A stretch of 38,883 bases of DNA, from positions 1-38,883 of the forward strand of contig PACZ01000030.1 of NCBI GenBank assembly GCA_002700305.1. The letters run 5' to 3'. Source of the stretch: Hyphomonas sp. (GTDB lineage: Bacteria; Pseudomonadota; Alphaproteobacteria; Caulobacterales; Hyphomonadaceae). The position numbers were made by a program, and so were the translations under genes. Shown one piece after another: positions 24,197 through 32,795 of this stretch; the first letter of the stretch is position 1; the number at the start of each line of letters is the position of its first letter. The notes under the pieces were generated by a model that was given only the letters and a program-made list of their open reading frames with translations, was not told the origin of the DNA and did not search any database.

Positions 24197-25327
24197 GTGG
24201 CGAGCGGCGTAAATTACCAGGGAAAAGCAGCGCCGGTGCAGCGCTATTACGTGCTGGACGGGTTTCGCGGCATCGCGGCGCTGATTGTTGTCCTCTATCA
24301 CTATGTCGGGCCGGAAAATTATCCTTTTCTCTGGAACAGCTACATCGCGCTGGACATGTTCTTCGTCCTGTCCGGATTTGTGATCTACCATTCCTACGCC
24401 AACCGCCTGCGCAGCGGCATGAGCGCCGGGACCTATATCAACCAGCGTTTCGCGCGCCTCGCCCCAACCGTGGCGATCGGCGTCCTGTTCGGCGCGGTCG
24501 CAACGCTCGCCTATTACAATTCGACCGGACAGGAAGTGGACGCGACCCGTTTCGCGCTGGTCCATATCGGCCACCTTCTCTTCATTCCGGGCCTTGTTGA
24601 TTATAACGACCCGGCCACCGGCATTTTCGAACTCTTCCCTTCGAACGGGCCACTCTGGTCGATTTTCTTCGAATTCGTCGCCAGCGTCTGCTTCATCTGG
24701 TTCGTGCGCATGCGCCGCCGGGCGCTTCTGATCGGCAGCCTCGCCTGCTTCCTCATCCTGTTCATCGGCGCCTGCTATGTGACGCTGACCACCGGCCGGC
24801 TGCTGACCCCGGGCGTCGGGTTCGCGCCGGAACACTTCCTGCTGGGCTTCCCGCGGGTCTTCACCTCTTTCCTCGCCGGTATGCTGATTTATGCCCTGAC
24901 CCAGGAATCCCCGAGATTCCTGACGCGGCGGCTGCCGGTCAGCCGCGGCCTGCTGCCGGCGTTCGGCATCTATGGCGCCATGCTGGCCATGCTGTTCTTC
25001 CCCTTCCACATGTCCGGCTTTTATCCGTTTCTGGCCGTTGCGGTGCTCTGCCCGCTGCTGATCACGGTCGGCGCCCGCATTCAGCCGCAGGTGCGCTGGT
25101 TCAACTGGATCTCGGACTATCTGGGACAGGTATCGTTCCCGCTCTACTGCATCCATGTGCCGGTCTTCCTGCTGGTGAAGACCTACCTGGCCGACGCGCC
25201 GTGGAAGATTCAGGTCGTGGTGTCGCTCGGCGCGGCGTTCGGGGCTTCAGTCCTGATCCTGGCCCTGATCGAATCCATGCGGGTCCGCCAGAATGTCACC
25301 AAACTGCTGAAGCCTGTGCTGGGCTAG
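24197..25327 (+). CDS. acyltransferase 3 family membrane protein
   Basis: The 376-residue protein belongs to the acyltransferase-3/OafA-type family, which O-acylates envelope sugars. It has about ten membrane segments. The motif YVLDGFRGIAALIVVLYHY (about 18-36) contains the histidine/arginine residues of the family, and FFVLSGFVIYHSY follows. GTG at 24197 is the only reasonable start; AAGAGGATG stands just before it. The 122-bp space to the divergent helicase gene includes both promoters. The stop lies 10 bp from the stop of the convergent phosphoesterase. The acceptor (O-antigen, peptidoglycan, lipid) is unknown. Confidence 0.93.
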   Translation: MASGVNYQGKAAPVQRYYVLDGFRGIAALIVVLYHYVGPENYPFLWNSYIALDMFFVLSGFVIYHSYANRLRSGMSAGTYINQRFARLAPTVAIGVLFGAVATLAYYNSTGQEVDATRFALVHIGHLLFIPGLVDYNDPATGIFELFPSNGPLWSIFFEFVASVCFIWFVRMRRRALLIGSLACFLILFIGACYVTLTTGRLLTPGVGFAPEHFLLGFPRVFTSFLAGMLIYALTQESPRFLTRRLPVSRGLLPAFGIYGAMLAMLFFPFHMSGFYPFLAVAVLCPLLITVGARIQPQVRWFNWISDYLGQVSFPLYCIHVPVFLLVKTYLADAPWKIQVVVSLGAAFGASVLILALIESMRVRQNVTKLLKPVLG

Positions 25328-25337
25328 CAGGCCGCCG

Positions 25338-26159
25338 TCAGGCCACCGCCCTTATGCGGGCGTCTTTGGCGACAGGCTCGTCTGCCTTCACGGCATGCGG
25401 CTGGAAGTGGAGGATTTCCCAGCGGCCATCATGATGCTCAACCAGGGCGGAGCAGCTTTCCACCCAGTCGCCGTCATTCATGTAGGTGATGCCATTGATC
25501 TCGCGCATCTCCGCCACGTGAATGTGGCCGCAGATGGCGCCGTCATAGCCCTTGCGGCGGCAATAGTCCGCCACATGACCTTCGAAATTGTGGATATGGT
25601 TCAGCGCCCGTTTGGTGCGTTTCTTCAGCGCCTGTGACAGCGACCAGTAAGGCATGCCGAGGCGGCGGCGGATCGCATTCAGCTTCGTGTTCGCCCACAG
25701 AAGGAAATTATAGGCATGATCGCCAAGGTGCATGATCCATTTGCGGTCGGCCCGCATCATGCCGTCGAACATGTCGCCATGCACGACGAGGTAGCGCTTG
25801 CCGTCCTCGCCCTCATGCAGGGCCCGGTTCTTCACGCTGATCTCGCCAAAGGCCAGCCGGAACTGGAGGAAAGCCCGCAGGAACTCGTCATGATTGCCGA
25901 TGATATAGGTGACTTCCGTGCCGCGCTTCGCCGCCGTCAGGATGCGCCGGATGACGTTCGTATGGGACTGCGGCCAGTACCACTTCTTCCGCATGCGCCA
26001 GCCATCGATGATGTCGCCGACAAGATAGAGCTGTTCGGACGTATGCGTTTTCAGGAAAGCGCACAGCGCATCTGCCTGGCACCCGGCACTGCCGAGATGC
26101 ACATCGGAGATGAAAATCGCCTTGAAGTCTGGCTTGGGCTGTCGACGCGAGGAGGGCAT
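25338..26159 (-). CDS. LpxH-like metallophosphoesterase
   Basis: This 273-residue calcineurin-like phosphoesterase resembles UDP-2,3-diacylglucosamine hydrolase-type proteins of alphaproteobacteria. Metal ligands are visible: Asp19 and His21 in ISDVHLGS, Asp49 in GDIIDGW, Asn89-His90 in GNHDE, His127 in VVHGD and two histidines in GHIHV (about 201-205). The conserved WPQSH segment is typical of this subgroup. Lipid A synthesis in alphaproteobacteria often uses LpxI, so a role at the LpxH step should be considered tentative. It ends an apparent HNH-TonB-like-phosphoesterase run on the minus strand, 80 nt after the previous gene. Confidence 0.9.
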   Translation of the reverse strand: MPSSRRQPKPDFKAIFISDVHLGSAGCQADALCAFLKTHTSEQLYLVGDIIDGWRMRKKWYWPQSHTNVIRRILTAAKRGTEVTYIIGNHDEFLRAFLQFRLAFGEISVKNRALHEGEDGKRYLVVHGDMFDGMMRADRKWIMHLGDHAYNFLLWANTKLNAIRRRLGMPYWSLSQALKKRTKRALNHIHNFEGHVADYCRRKGYDGAICGHIHVAEMREINGITYMNDGDWVESCSALVEHHDGRWEILHFQPHAVKADEPVAKDARIRAVA

Positions 26160-26239
26160 CCGTTGGCGGATAGCCTGATTTCATACAGTTTTTGTGACAG
26201 TTCGGGTGCGAATATGTAACAAATACAGCGGTCTGATGG

Positions 26240-26620
26240 TTAATTCCTGCCGAGCCAGTATTTGATCGGATAGACTTGCCTGACGCCCTGTTCGAAACAG
26301 GCATGTCCGCTGTCGTCTTCCAAATCATATTTCATGCGGGCCGCAAATCGTTCGGCGCTGCGATTGAACTCCGGCTCGCTACAGTTCGGGTGAATATCAA
26401 AAGGCACGCCGGCCGCATCCAGCAAGAAACTGATCTTGCACTCGGCCTCCTTATGGGAGTCGTGCGGGTATTCCGGTTTGGCCCCGAAAGTTACCTTGCT
26501 GTCACCCGTTCCGGTGAACGCCGAACTTTCCGTCATATAGGCGCAATCGCACGTTTTTTGAGCCATGGCCGAGGGAGCAAAGCCCCATACAGATAGCAAT
26601 GCTATTGTCAGCGAGCGCAC
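26240..26620 (-). CDS. secreted cysteine-containing protein with TonB-C-like layout
   Basis: Function unknown. The 126-residue product starts at GTG 26620, behind GGAGGGGTGAGG, with a signal peptide (cleavage near residue 20, ...SAMA). Five cysteines fall at 24, 26, 61, 80 and 108. The middle part KEAECKISFLLDAAGVPFDIHPNCS and the following FNRSAERFAARMKYD helix resemble the C-terminal domain of TonB-like energy transducers ('g.v.v.f.ld..G.v.d..v..s......a..a....w'). So this may be a free-standing periplasmic TonB-C-like domain. The HNH gene ends 3 nt upstream, suggesting cotranscription. No known partner is seen. Confidence 0.7.
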   Translation of the reverse strand: MRSLTIALLSVWGFAPSAMAQKTCDCAYMTESSAFTGTGDSKVTFGAKPEYPHDSHKEAECKISFLLDAAGVPFDIHPNCSEPEFNRSAERFAARMKYDLEDDSGHACFEQGVRQVYPIKYWLGRN

Positions 26621-26623
26621 ACC

Positions 26624-27187
26624 TCACCCCTCCAGCTCAACATCCCAGTAGAGATAGTCCATCCACGTTTCATGCAAATGGTTGGGCGGGAAGCGGCGGC
26701 CGGTTTCCTGCAGCTGGTAGTTATTGGGCCGGAAGGGCCGGCGCAGCAGGTGCAGATCGGTCTGGTTCAGCAGCTTGTTGCCCTTGCGCAGGTTACATGG
26801 GCTGCAGGCGGCCACGATATTGTCCCAGGTCGTACGCCCGCCTTTGGAACGCGGGACGACATGATCGAAGGTCAGCTGGTCATGCGCGCCGCAATAGGCG
26901 CACTGGAAACCGTCGCGCAGGAAGACATTGAAGCGGGTAAAGGCCGGCGGACGGTCCTGACGCACGAAATCGCGCAGGGCAATGACACTCGGCAGGCGGA
27001 ATTCCGTGCTCGGAGAGCGCACGACATGGTCGTATTCTGCAATAACATCGACACGATCGAGGAAAACCGCCTTCACGACTTCCTGCCACGGCCACAAGGA
27101 TAAGGGATAATAGGAAAGCGGCCTGTAATCGGCATTCAGAACCAGTGCGGGCCGTCCGTGCGGCGGCGCCGAAAGTATCTCAGCCAT
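26624..27187 (-). CDS. HNH endonuclease family protein
   Basis: The 187-residue protein, starting at the ATG at 27187, is a free-standing HNH protein of a family widespread in bacteria. NADYRPLSYYPLSLWPWQEV and VDVIAEYD form the family N-terminal part. The core is FQCAYCG, then LTFDHVVPRSKGG, then TWDNIVAACSPCN, with four zinc cysteines and the catalytic histidine. This is a complete betabeta-alpha-metal site. Homologues are generally not mobile elements but their cellular role is unclear. Upstream in-frame codons to 27271 are poorly conserved in style and were left out. It is followed after 3 nt by the secreted cysteine protein. Confidence 0.92.
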   Translation of the reverse strand: MAEILSAPPHGRPALVLNADYRPLSYYPLSLWPWQEVVKAVFLDRVDVIAEYDHVVRSPSTEFRLPSVIALRDFVRQDRPPAFTRFNVFLRDGFQCAYCGAHDQLTFDHVVPRSKGGRTTWDNIVAACSPCNLRKGNKLLNQTDLHLLRRPFRPNNYQLQETGRRFPPNHLHETWMDYLYWDVELEG

Positions 27188-27328
27188 GGTGACCCCCCAT
27201 GCGACAGAGACTGGAAACCTGTTGATTGAACCGACTGAAAGCGCACGCTCCTCTTCGTTTCGCCCAAGCATCTAGGCGATTCTTATCAAGAGAATATGAC
27301 AGGAGCGGCGTTTTGCAACGCTTTCCGG

Positions 27329-27970
27329 TCAGGCAGGCGGAATACCCGCCTTCGCCCGCTCGGCATTCACCCAGCCCCAGAGGAGGTGCGCCGCAACGCC
27401 CCGGTGCGGACGCCAGCGTTCCGCATGTTCGGTAAACGCCTTGGTTGCCATACGCACCTCATAGCCGCCGAGGCGTCTGTGCGCCTCCATCAGGGCCGCA
27501 TCGCCATGCGGGAAGGCATCCATCTTGCCGGCCGCGTAGAGCAGGTAAAGGTCCGCCGTCCACGGACCAATCCCCTTCACCGCCAGCAATTCGGCGCGTG
27601 CTGCGCCCACCTCTGCTGCCTGCACACGGGACAGGTCGAGCGCGCCCTCTGCGATGGCGGCAGCGATCGTGTTCATGTGAGACAGTTTCGGCCGTGAGAG
27701 GCCGCAGGCGCGGAGCTGATCCTGGTCGCAGGTGAGGACACGCTCTGGCGTCACCTCACCCAGAAACGCCTCCACCCTGCCCCAGATCGCGTCTGCCGCG
27801 CGCGTCGAGACCAGCTGGTAGACGACCGTCCGCGCCAGAAGCGCATAGCTCGCCTCATGCGTCCGCCAGTCCGGGACACCGACAATATCGTAAGCGCGGG
27901 CAAGCGCCGGATCGATGTCTGACAGGGCCTCGCAGGCGGCCTTGATGGCTTTCCGGGCGGGCGCCGTCAC
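27329..27970 (-). CDS. AlkA-type DNA-3-methyladenine glycosylase
   Basis: This enzyme of the HhH-GPD superfamily excises alkylated bases. The helix-hairpin-helix LLAVKGIGPWTADLYLLYA (about 128-146) is followed by the conserved catalytic aspartate in AFPHGDAALMEA (Asp157). Upstream YALLARTVVYQLVSTRAA matches the 'QqvS..AA' block that precedes it in AlkA. At 213 residues it is of the short form lacking the N-terminal AlkA domain. The start overlaps the DUF2125 gene stop by 4 nt. It closes the ftsE-ftsX-ydcF-plsC-DUF2125 block. Confidence 0.93.
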   Translation of the reverse strand: MTAPARKAIKAACEALSDIDPALARAYDIVGVPDWRTHEASYALLARTVVYQLVSTRAADAIWGRVEAFLGEVTPERVLTCDQDQLRACGLSRPKLSHMNTIAAAIAEGALDLSRVQAAEVGAARAELLAVKGIGPWTADLYLLYAAGKMDAFPHGDAALMEAHRRLGGYEVRMATKAFTEHAERWRPHRGVAAHLLWGWVNAERAKAGIPPA

Positions 27971-28989
27971 GACCGGTTGCCGGGCAGTTTGCCCAGCGGC
28001 ACCGGGCCGACATACACCGTGTCGTCAATCACCGGCAGCGTCAGGAAACCGCCATCGCGCGAGGCCGGCGCCAGCGTGCCGAACACGATCTGCTCCTGCT
28101 GGCTCCAGTGACCGGCATCGATCATCGCCTGTTTCAGCTCGTCAGCGCTTTCGATGCGCACCTTGAAGGCGCCATTGGACCGGCCATTCGCCAGCGTCAG
28201 GTCTGCCTGCGCGCCAAGATCCAGCGGCCCCCAGTCCAGCAGCAACTGGGCAACTTCCACCGCGCCGCCATCTTCGAGCAGCGCAGGCCAGACACCGCTC
28301 ACCTCGCGTCCGGCCGCTTCATAGGCCGGGAAGAAACCGCGCACTTCCCCGATCAGGCGGGAGGGCCCAAGCTCCGTACCCAGATAAGGCGCTGCCGCAG
28401 GCGCGGCCTCCAGCGCAAGCTTGTCCCATTGCATCGCCACCATCAGGTCGTCCGGGCTTTCCCGGCGCGGGGCGAGATTGAGCGACAGATTGGTCACATC
28501 ATAGAGCTGCCCGCCCAGCAGGGCCTCTGCCTTGCCGGACTGGAAGCCGAACCGGTTTAGGCCCGCCTTGTTCCAGGACAGGCTGAAAGCCGCATGGCCG
28601 TCGAAATCCACGCTGTTGCGGATGCCGTCCGCCCCGGTGATGACATGATGGCCCGGCATGCGGCCGATCATGTGGGTGAGGTTCCAGGCCTGCATGACGA
28701 ATTCGGCCCTGTCGCCTTCCCAGGAGGCCTCCCCCGGCGCGCCGGTATAGGCTGGCCCATCGAACACAAGTTCGAAGCGGAACGGGTATCCGCCCAAATG
28801 CCGGCCGGCATAGGTGAAGGCGGCCCCTTTGGCGTCCTGTTCTGCAATCCACTCATCGACGGCCTGATCGATCCGGCCGCTGGCCACATGCCACCAGGCG
28901 GACCAGCCCCCGATGACGAGCAGCAGGAACACGAAGGGCAGGAACAGGCCGAGGCGCGAGCTTTTCTTCGTCGTGGAGGGTGACGCCAT
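27967..28989 (-). CDS. DUF2125 periplasmic/membrane-anchored protein
   Basis: The 340-residue protein has an N-terminal membrane anchor (about 13-33) followed by a large predicted beta-rich domain. Features of DUF2125 are visible: GGYPFRFELVFDGPAY near residues 66-81, a block of alternating strands, and a QQEQIVFGTLAPAS region near the end. Function is unknown; in alphaproteobacteria it is often next to plsC, as here (13 nt after plsC). That linkage and its topology suggest envelope lipid or lipoprotein work, a weak inference. Confidence 0.88.
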   Translation of the reverse strand: MASPSTTKKSSRLGLFLPFVFLLLVIGGWSAWWHVASGRIDQAVDEWIAEQDAKGAAFTYAGRHLGGYPFRFELVFDGPAYTGAPGEASWEGDRAEFVMQAWNLTHMIGRMPGHHVITGADGIRNSVDFDGHAAFSLSWNKAGLNRFGFQSGKAEALLGGQLYDVTNLSLNLAPRRESPDDLMVAMQWDKLALEAAPAAAPYLGTELGPSRLIGEVRGFFPAYEAAGREVSGVWPALLEDGGAVEVAQLLLDWGPLDLGAQADLTLANGRSNGAFKVRIESADELKQAMIDAGHWSQQEQIVFGTLAPASRDGGFLTLPVIDDTVYVGPVPLGKLPGNRS

Positions 28990-29002
28990 CTTCGAAAATC
29001 CT

Positions 29003-29749
29003 TTAAGCGGCCGGCAATTCGCGGCCCTGAACGGCGAGACCTTCCTTCACCAGCGCGTCGGTCGCCGGTTCCAGTTCGCCCTGCAGCTTTGCCATCATCT
29101 CCTTGCGCGGCAGGCCCGCCGGAATGGGCGGCAGGATCTGATAGATGATTTTTCCGGGCCGCCGCAGGAAGCCCCTGCCCGGCCAGCAGAGGCCTGCATT
29201 GGTCGCGACCGGCACGATTGGCGCCTCGATGGCCTTCGCCAGGGCTGAGATACCGGCAGCATGATATTCCGGCGGCGCGCCCGGCGCCTTGCGGGTGCCT
29301 TCCGGAAAGATCACGATCTGACGGTAATTCTCCGCCCGAATCTTCGCTTCCCCGACCATGGCTTTCAGCGTCTTTGTCGTTCCGGCTCGGTCAATCGGGA
29401 TCATCGCGGCTTTCAGCGCATACCAGCCGAGGAAGGGATACCAGAGCAGTTCCTTCTTCATGATGATGGCGGGGTCCCGCATCACCAGGAAAGGAATGAA
29501 CACGTCATACATGCACTGATGCTTGCCCGCGTAGAGAACGGGCCCCTCCGGCATGTTCTCGCGCCCGCGGATTTCCGTGCTGATGCCGCAGATCAGGCGC
29601 AGGCCCAGCCGCACAATCCGCGTATAGGTGCGAATGCCGAAAATCGTCGCCCAGCGCGGCAGGATCAGGGCCGGCAGGAAGAGAATGCCGAGAATGGCCA
29701 TCCACAGATACAGCCAGACCACGAACAGGAGGGAGGTGAAGACTCGCAT
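29003..29749 (-). CDS. plsC: 1-acyl-sn-glycerol-3-phosphate acyltransferase PlsC
   Basis: PlsC makes phosphatidic acid by acylating lysophosphatidic acid at sn-2. The 248-residue product from ATG 29749 has an N-terminal membrane helix region (about 3-34). The HX4D catalytic motif is in GKHQCMYDVFIP, and the phosphate-binding block is FPEGTRKAPG. The frame to 29824 overlaps ydcF and is not supported. It sits 28 nt after ydcF and 13 nt before DUF2125, in the standard alphaproteobacterial ftsEX-ydcF-plsC order. Confidence 0.96.
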   Translation of the reverse strand: MRVFTSLLFVVWLYLWMAILGILFLPALILPRWATIFGIRTYTRIVRLGLRLICGISTEIRGRENMPEGPVLYAGKHQCMYDVFIPFLVMRDPAIIMKKELLWYPFLGWYALKAAMIPIDRAGTTKTLKAMVGEAKIRAENYRQIVIFPEGTRKAPGAPPEYHAAGISALAKAIEAPIVPVATNAGLCWPGRGFLRRPGKIIYQILPPIPAGLPRKEMMAKLQGELEPATDALVKEGLAVQGRELPAA

Positions 29750-29777
29750 GCCCGTTGGCTTAGCCAATCGCGCGCGA

Positions 29778-30371
29778 TCATTCCAGCGTCGTTCCCCGCC
29801 ACTTCGCCCATTCAAGGAAGACACCCTTCAGCGACCTGTAATCGGTGAAGAGATGCGAGGGGTCGATTACCGTGCGTACCGGCCATGGCTCCAGCGTCAG
29901 GTCGGGCATGGCGTCCCGCAGGACCAGCACGCTGCGGGCCATGTGATAGTCCGATGTGACCACGATCAGGTCATGGTAACCGTTCTCATAGGCCCAGGCG
30001 GCGGTCTCGTCGGCATTGCCCAGCGTCGTCTCCGCCGCGTGGCCAATTGTGACGCAGCAGGCCCAGACATCCGGATCCCCGCCCGCCAGCTCGATCAGGT
30101 CTTCCATCGTCACATCCGGATGGACGCCCGAGATCAGCAAATGCCCGCCCCTGCCCTCGGAAACGAGCTTCACGCCTTCGGCAATGCGCAGGCCGGATCC
30201 GCCTGTCAGAGCCACAATGGCATCACCCTTCGCCGCCGGGTTCGGCTTCATGTTCGCCGCCCGCTGCGCAAACAGCAGGAAGTCGACAGCAAGCAGGCCC
30301 AGCACGAACACGGCCAGCATCGTGCCGAACCGTGTCGTCGACCCTCGCCGGGGACGGCTGCCTTTGCTCAC
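29778..30371 (-). CDS. YdcF/SanA-like DUF218 membrane protein
   Basis: The 197-residue protein has an N-terminal anchor (about 16-36) and a DUF218 domain. DAIVALTGGSGLRIAEGVKL and LISGVHPD open it, and DLIVVTSDYHMARSVL (with the conserved S-x-y-H-m-R) is the diagnostic block near residues 134-150. DUF218 proteins are linked to peptidoglycan/envelope maintenance (ElyC, SanA) but the reaction is not settled. It overlaps ftsX by 4 nt, so it is translationally coupled to the division transporter. Confidence 0.92.
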   Translation of the reverse strand: MSKGSRPRRGSTTRFGTMLAVFVLGLLAVDFLLFAQRAANMKPNPAAKGDAIVALTGGSGLRIAEGVKLVSEGRGGHLLISGVHPDVTMEDLIELAGGDPDVWACCVTIGHAAETTLGNADETAAWAYENGYHDLIVVTSDYHMARSVLVLRDAMPDLTLEPWPVRTVIDPSHLFTDYRSLKGVFLEWAKWRGTTLE

Positions 30372-31237
30372 ATCATGCTCTTGAGTGCTCGGATCACCGT
30401 CACCCGCGCGGCGATACGCGCCGCCAGACCGGCGATCACCGGGGTCAGGACGAGGACGACAAGGTCCAGATAGTCGAGGCTGAGTTCCGGCAGCAGGCCC
30501 GCATGCCCGCCATGGGCCTTGGCGGCGAAGATCGCAGCCGCTGCCGCGCCGAGCGCCAGCAAGGCACCCACCGCCCCGGCCCGCAGGCCGAGGACCCAGA
30601 AACGCCGCTCGAACAGGCTGGCGATGAACCGGTCCCGCGCGCCGGAGAGGTGCAGCACATCGACAATGTCCCGCCGTGCCAGCAGCGCAGCATGCGTCGC
30701 GAACGCGATCACGGCGACGGCAGTCGAGGCGAGCAGCGCCACAGCCGTCAGGGCAATCAGGCGGGTGATTGCCAGCACGCGGCGCACATCGCCGGCCCAG
30801 TCGGCGTGCTCGTCCACGGCGCTGTCATATCCCGCTTCGGTCAGCACGCGCTGCAGGGTCGGCCCCATGTCCACCACGCCCGGATCCGCGGTCACGGCGA
30901 CCAGTTGCGGCAGGGGCAGACTGTCCGGCAGGCCGCGATTGCCGAAATTCGGCGCCAGCAGCTCGTCGATCTCTTCCTTCGACAGGAGGTGCGCCGAGGT
31001 CACACCCTCGGTCTTCTCGATCAACTTGCGGGCATCTTCGGCCGCGCGCCGGTCGACATCCTGCAGCGTGACCGTCAGTTCGCCTTCCACTTCCGCCGTC
31101 CAGGACCGCGCCGCGCCATAGGTAGACTTGGCAGAGAGCGCCGCCAGCGCCGCCAGGAAGCAGAGCGCGGCCACGACAAAGAACAGCGCCGCTTCGCGCG
31201 CATCTTCGACAGGCAGGAGGGGTGTTTCACGCGCCAT
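30368..31237 (-). CDS. ftsX: cell division protein FtsX
   Basis: FtsX is the permease-like partner of FtsE that relays ATP hydrolysis to periplasmic amidase activation during septation. The 289-residue protein has four predicted membrane helices (one N-terminal, about 17-34, three in the last half) and a periplasmic loop of about 120 residues between helix 1 and 2. The cytoplasmic/inner section HLSGARDRFIASLFERRFWVLG is the family signature (FtsX loop before helix 3). The start overlaps the ftsE stop by one base. Alphaproteobacterial FtsX is diverged, and the operon position adds confidence. Confidence 0.93.
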   Translation of the reverse strand: MARETPLLPVEDAREAALFFVVAALCFLAALAALSAKSTYGAARSWTAEVEGELTVTLQDVDRRAAEDARKLIEKTEGVTSAHLLSKEEIDELLAPNFGNRGLPDSLPLPQLVAVTADPGVVDMGPTLQRVLTEAGYDSAVDEHADWAGDVRRVLAITRLIALTAVALLASTAVAVIAFATHAALLARRDIVDVLHLSGARDRFIASLFERRFWVLGLRAGAVGALLALGAAAAAIFAAKAHGGHAGLLPELSLDYLDLVVLVLTPVIAGLAARIAARVTVIRALKSMM

Positions 31238-32004
31238 CAGTCCGCCGCCTTTGCCGGGTCTGTCCGCCGGCGGCCGGCCGCGCCGTCGTCGCCGAATTCG
31301 ACATCACGCACCAGGAGGCCATTGTTCAGCCGGTAGACCGGCGCCTCCACCTGCCGGACGAGACCGAGGTCGTGCGTCGCGATAATTACCGTCGTGCCCC
31401 GGCGCTTGTTCAGCTCCAGGAAGAGCCGCATCAGACGCGAGCCCATTTCCGGATCGACATTTCCGGTTGGCTCGTCGGCGATCAGGATGTCCGGCTGGGT
31501 GACAACCGCACGGGCAATGGCCACGCGCTGCTGTTCCCCGCCCGACAGGGTCGGCGGTTTCGCGTGCAGGCGCTTGCCGAGGCCGACCCATGCCAGCAGC
31601 TCCTCCACATCGCCCCGATAGTCCGAATCCTTGCGGCCTACGACGCGCAGCGGCAGGGCGACATTTTCATAGGCGGAGAGATGCTCCAGCAGGCGAAACT
31701 CCTGGAACACGACCCCAACCCGGCGGCGCATAGCCGACAGCTGGTCCCGGGCAAGGCGCCCCGTCGGGCGGCCAAACAGCGAGACCTCCCCGCGTGTCGG
31801 CTTCAACGCCAAGTATAACAGCTTCAGAAGGCTGGATTTTCCCGCACCTGACGCCCCTGTCAGGAAAGTGAAAGATCCCTGTTTCAGGCTGAGATCAATA
31901 CCGCTAAGAACGTCATCCGAAGTGTCGTAGCGTAACGACACGTTATCCAGACGCACAGCAATATCGTCAAAAGGGTCGAGTCTCGAAAGGGTCATCGGCT
32001 CCAT
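31237..32004 (-). CDS. ftsE: cell division ATP-binding protein FtsE
   Basis: FtsE is the ATPase of the FtsEX complex. It has Walker A GASGAGKSS (about 50-58), the Q-loop VGVVFQEFRLL, ABC signature LSGGEQQR (about 155-162), Walker B ILIADEPTGN (about 175-184) and the H-switch THD. All catalytic parts are intact. The 255-residue length includes an unusual extended C-terminus (GDDGAAGRRRTDPAKAAD). The start ATG at 32004 or the ATG at 31995 are both possible. It heads a minus-strand run and is divergent, by 53 bp, from the zinc-ribbon gene. Confidence 0.96.
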   Translation of the reverse strand: MEPMTLSRLDPFDDIAVRLDNVSLRYDTSDDVLSGIDLSLKQGSFTFLTGASGAGKSSLLKLLYLALKPTRGEVSLFGRPTGRLARDQLSAMRRRVGVVFQEFRLLEHLSAYENVALPLRVVGRKDSDYRGDVEELLAWVGLGKRLHAKPPTLSGGEQQRVAIARAVVTQPDILIADEPTGNVDPEMGSRLMRLFLELNKRRGTTVIIATHDLGLVRQVEAPVYRLNNGLLVRDVEFGDDGAAGRRRTDPAKAAD

Positions 32005-32057
32005 CGATTGGCCCGGATGGCTGGATTATTGGGGCGAATTGCGGGAAAGACCAAGGC

Positions 32058-32795
32058 ATGATCCTCACCTGCCCGAATTGTGAGACACAGTATTTCGCCG
32101 ATGACTCAACAATCGGTGAAAGCGGCCGCACTGTGAAGTGCGCTGCCTGCGGGCATTCATGGTTCGTTGCCCCGCCGGGGCTCGAAATGGACCCGGCCCG
32201 GACAAACCCGGCGGCCGCCCACGAAATCTACCGCGAACGGGTGCGCGAACAGCGCCGCCGCAAGAGCCGGACGGCCGCCTTGCTCTCATGGATCTGCACG
32301 GCTGTCCTGTTTTTCGCTCTGGGCGTGGCGGCCATCATGTTCCGCAATGATGTGGTGAAAGTGTTCCCGCGCGCCGCCGCCGCCTACAAGATGGCCGGCT
32401 TCACGGTGAACCGGTTCGGCATCGAATTCGCGGACATCGAGCGCTCGCGTACCTTCAACGACACGATTCCGGTGGTCACGGTCTCCGGACGGGCGGTCAA
32501 TGTGGCCCGCTCCACCGTGGACACGCCGCTGGTGAAGGTGGACCTGAAAGACGAGCGCGGCCGCACCGTCGCCACCCGCTATGGCGCCATCCAGCCTGCC
32601 CAGCTGGCTGCAGGCAGCGATGGCAATTTCCAGGTCGTGCTGGAACAGGCGCCGATGGAAAGTTTCCAGGTCGAGCTTTCCCTCGTCGACCGGGCCGAGG
32701 CGCCGCAGGACGCGCTGGCGCCCCCCGCCCCGGCAGAAGACGCCGCCCTGCCTGAAACGGCAGAAGAAACACCCGCCGGGGAAGACACCGAATGA
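32058..32795 (+). CDS. MJ0042-type zinc-ribbon membrane protein
   Basis: The 245-residue protein opens with an MJ0042 zinc ribbon, cysteines at 5, 8, 28 and 31 (CPNCETQYFADDSTIGESG... and CAAC). A basic stretch and a single membrane helix (about 72-93) follow, then a periplasmic beta-rich domain and an acidic Pro/Ala-rich tail. The second domain has the DUF3426-like layout, with VVTVSGRAVNVARS and PLVKVDLKDERGRTVATR. Such proteins are common in alphaproteobacteria next to ftsE, but the role is not known. It overlaps hpt by 4 nt. Confidence 0.88.
   Translation: MILTCPNCETQYFADDSTIGESGRTVKCAACGHSWFVAPPGLEMDPARTNPAAAHEIYRERVREQRRRKSRTAALLSWICTAVLFFALGVAAIMFRNDVVKVFPRAAAAYKMAGFTVNRFGIEFADIERSRTFNDTIPVVTVSGRAVNVARSTVDTPLVKVDLKDERGRTVATRYGAIQPAQLAAGSDGNFQVVLEQAPMESFQVELSLVDRAEAPQDALAPPAPAEDAALPETAEETPAGEDTE

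Noticed and set aside
24107..25156. 349-codon open frame on the minus strand
   Set aside because: It is antisense to the acyltransferase gene, whose membrane segments and motifs are clear; its own product is low-complexity and charged.
26624..27187. HNH gene as a homing endonuclease or restriction enzyme
   Set aside because: There is no intron, intein, methylase or repeat around it, and this HNH family is a common chromosomal one.
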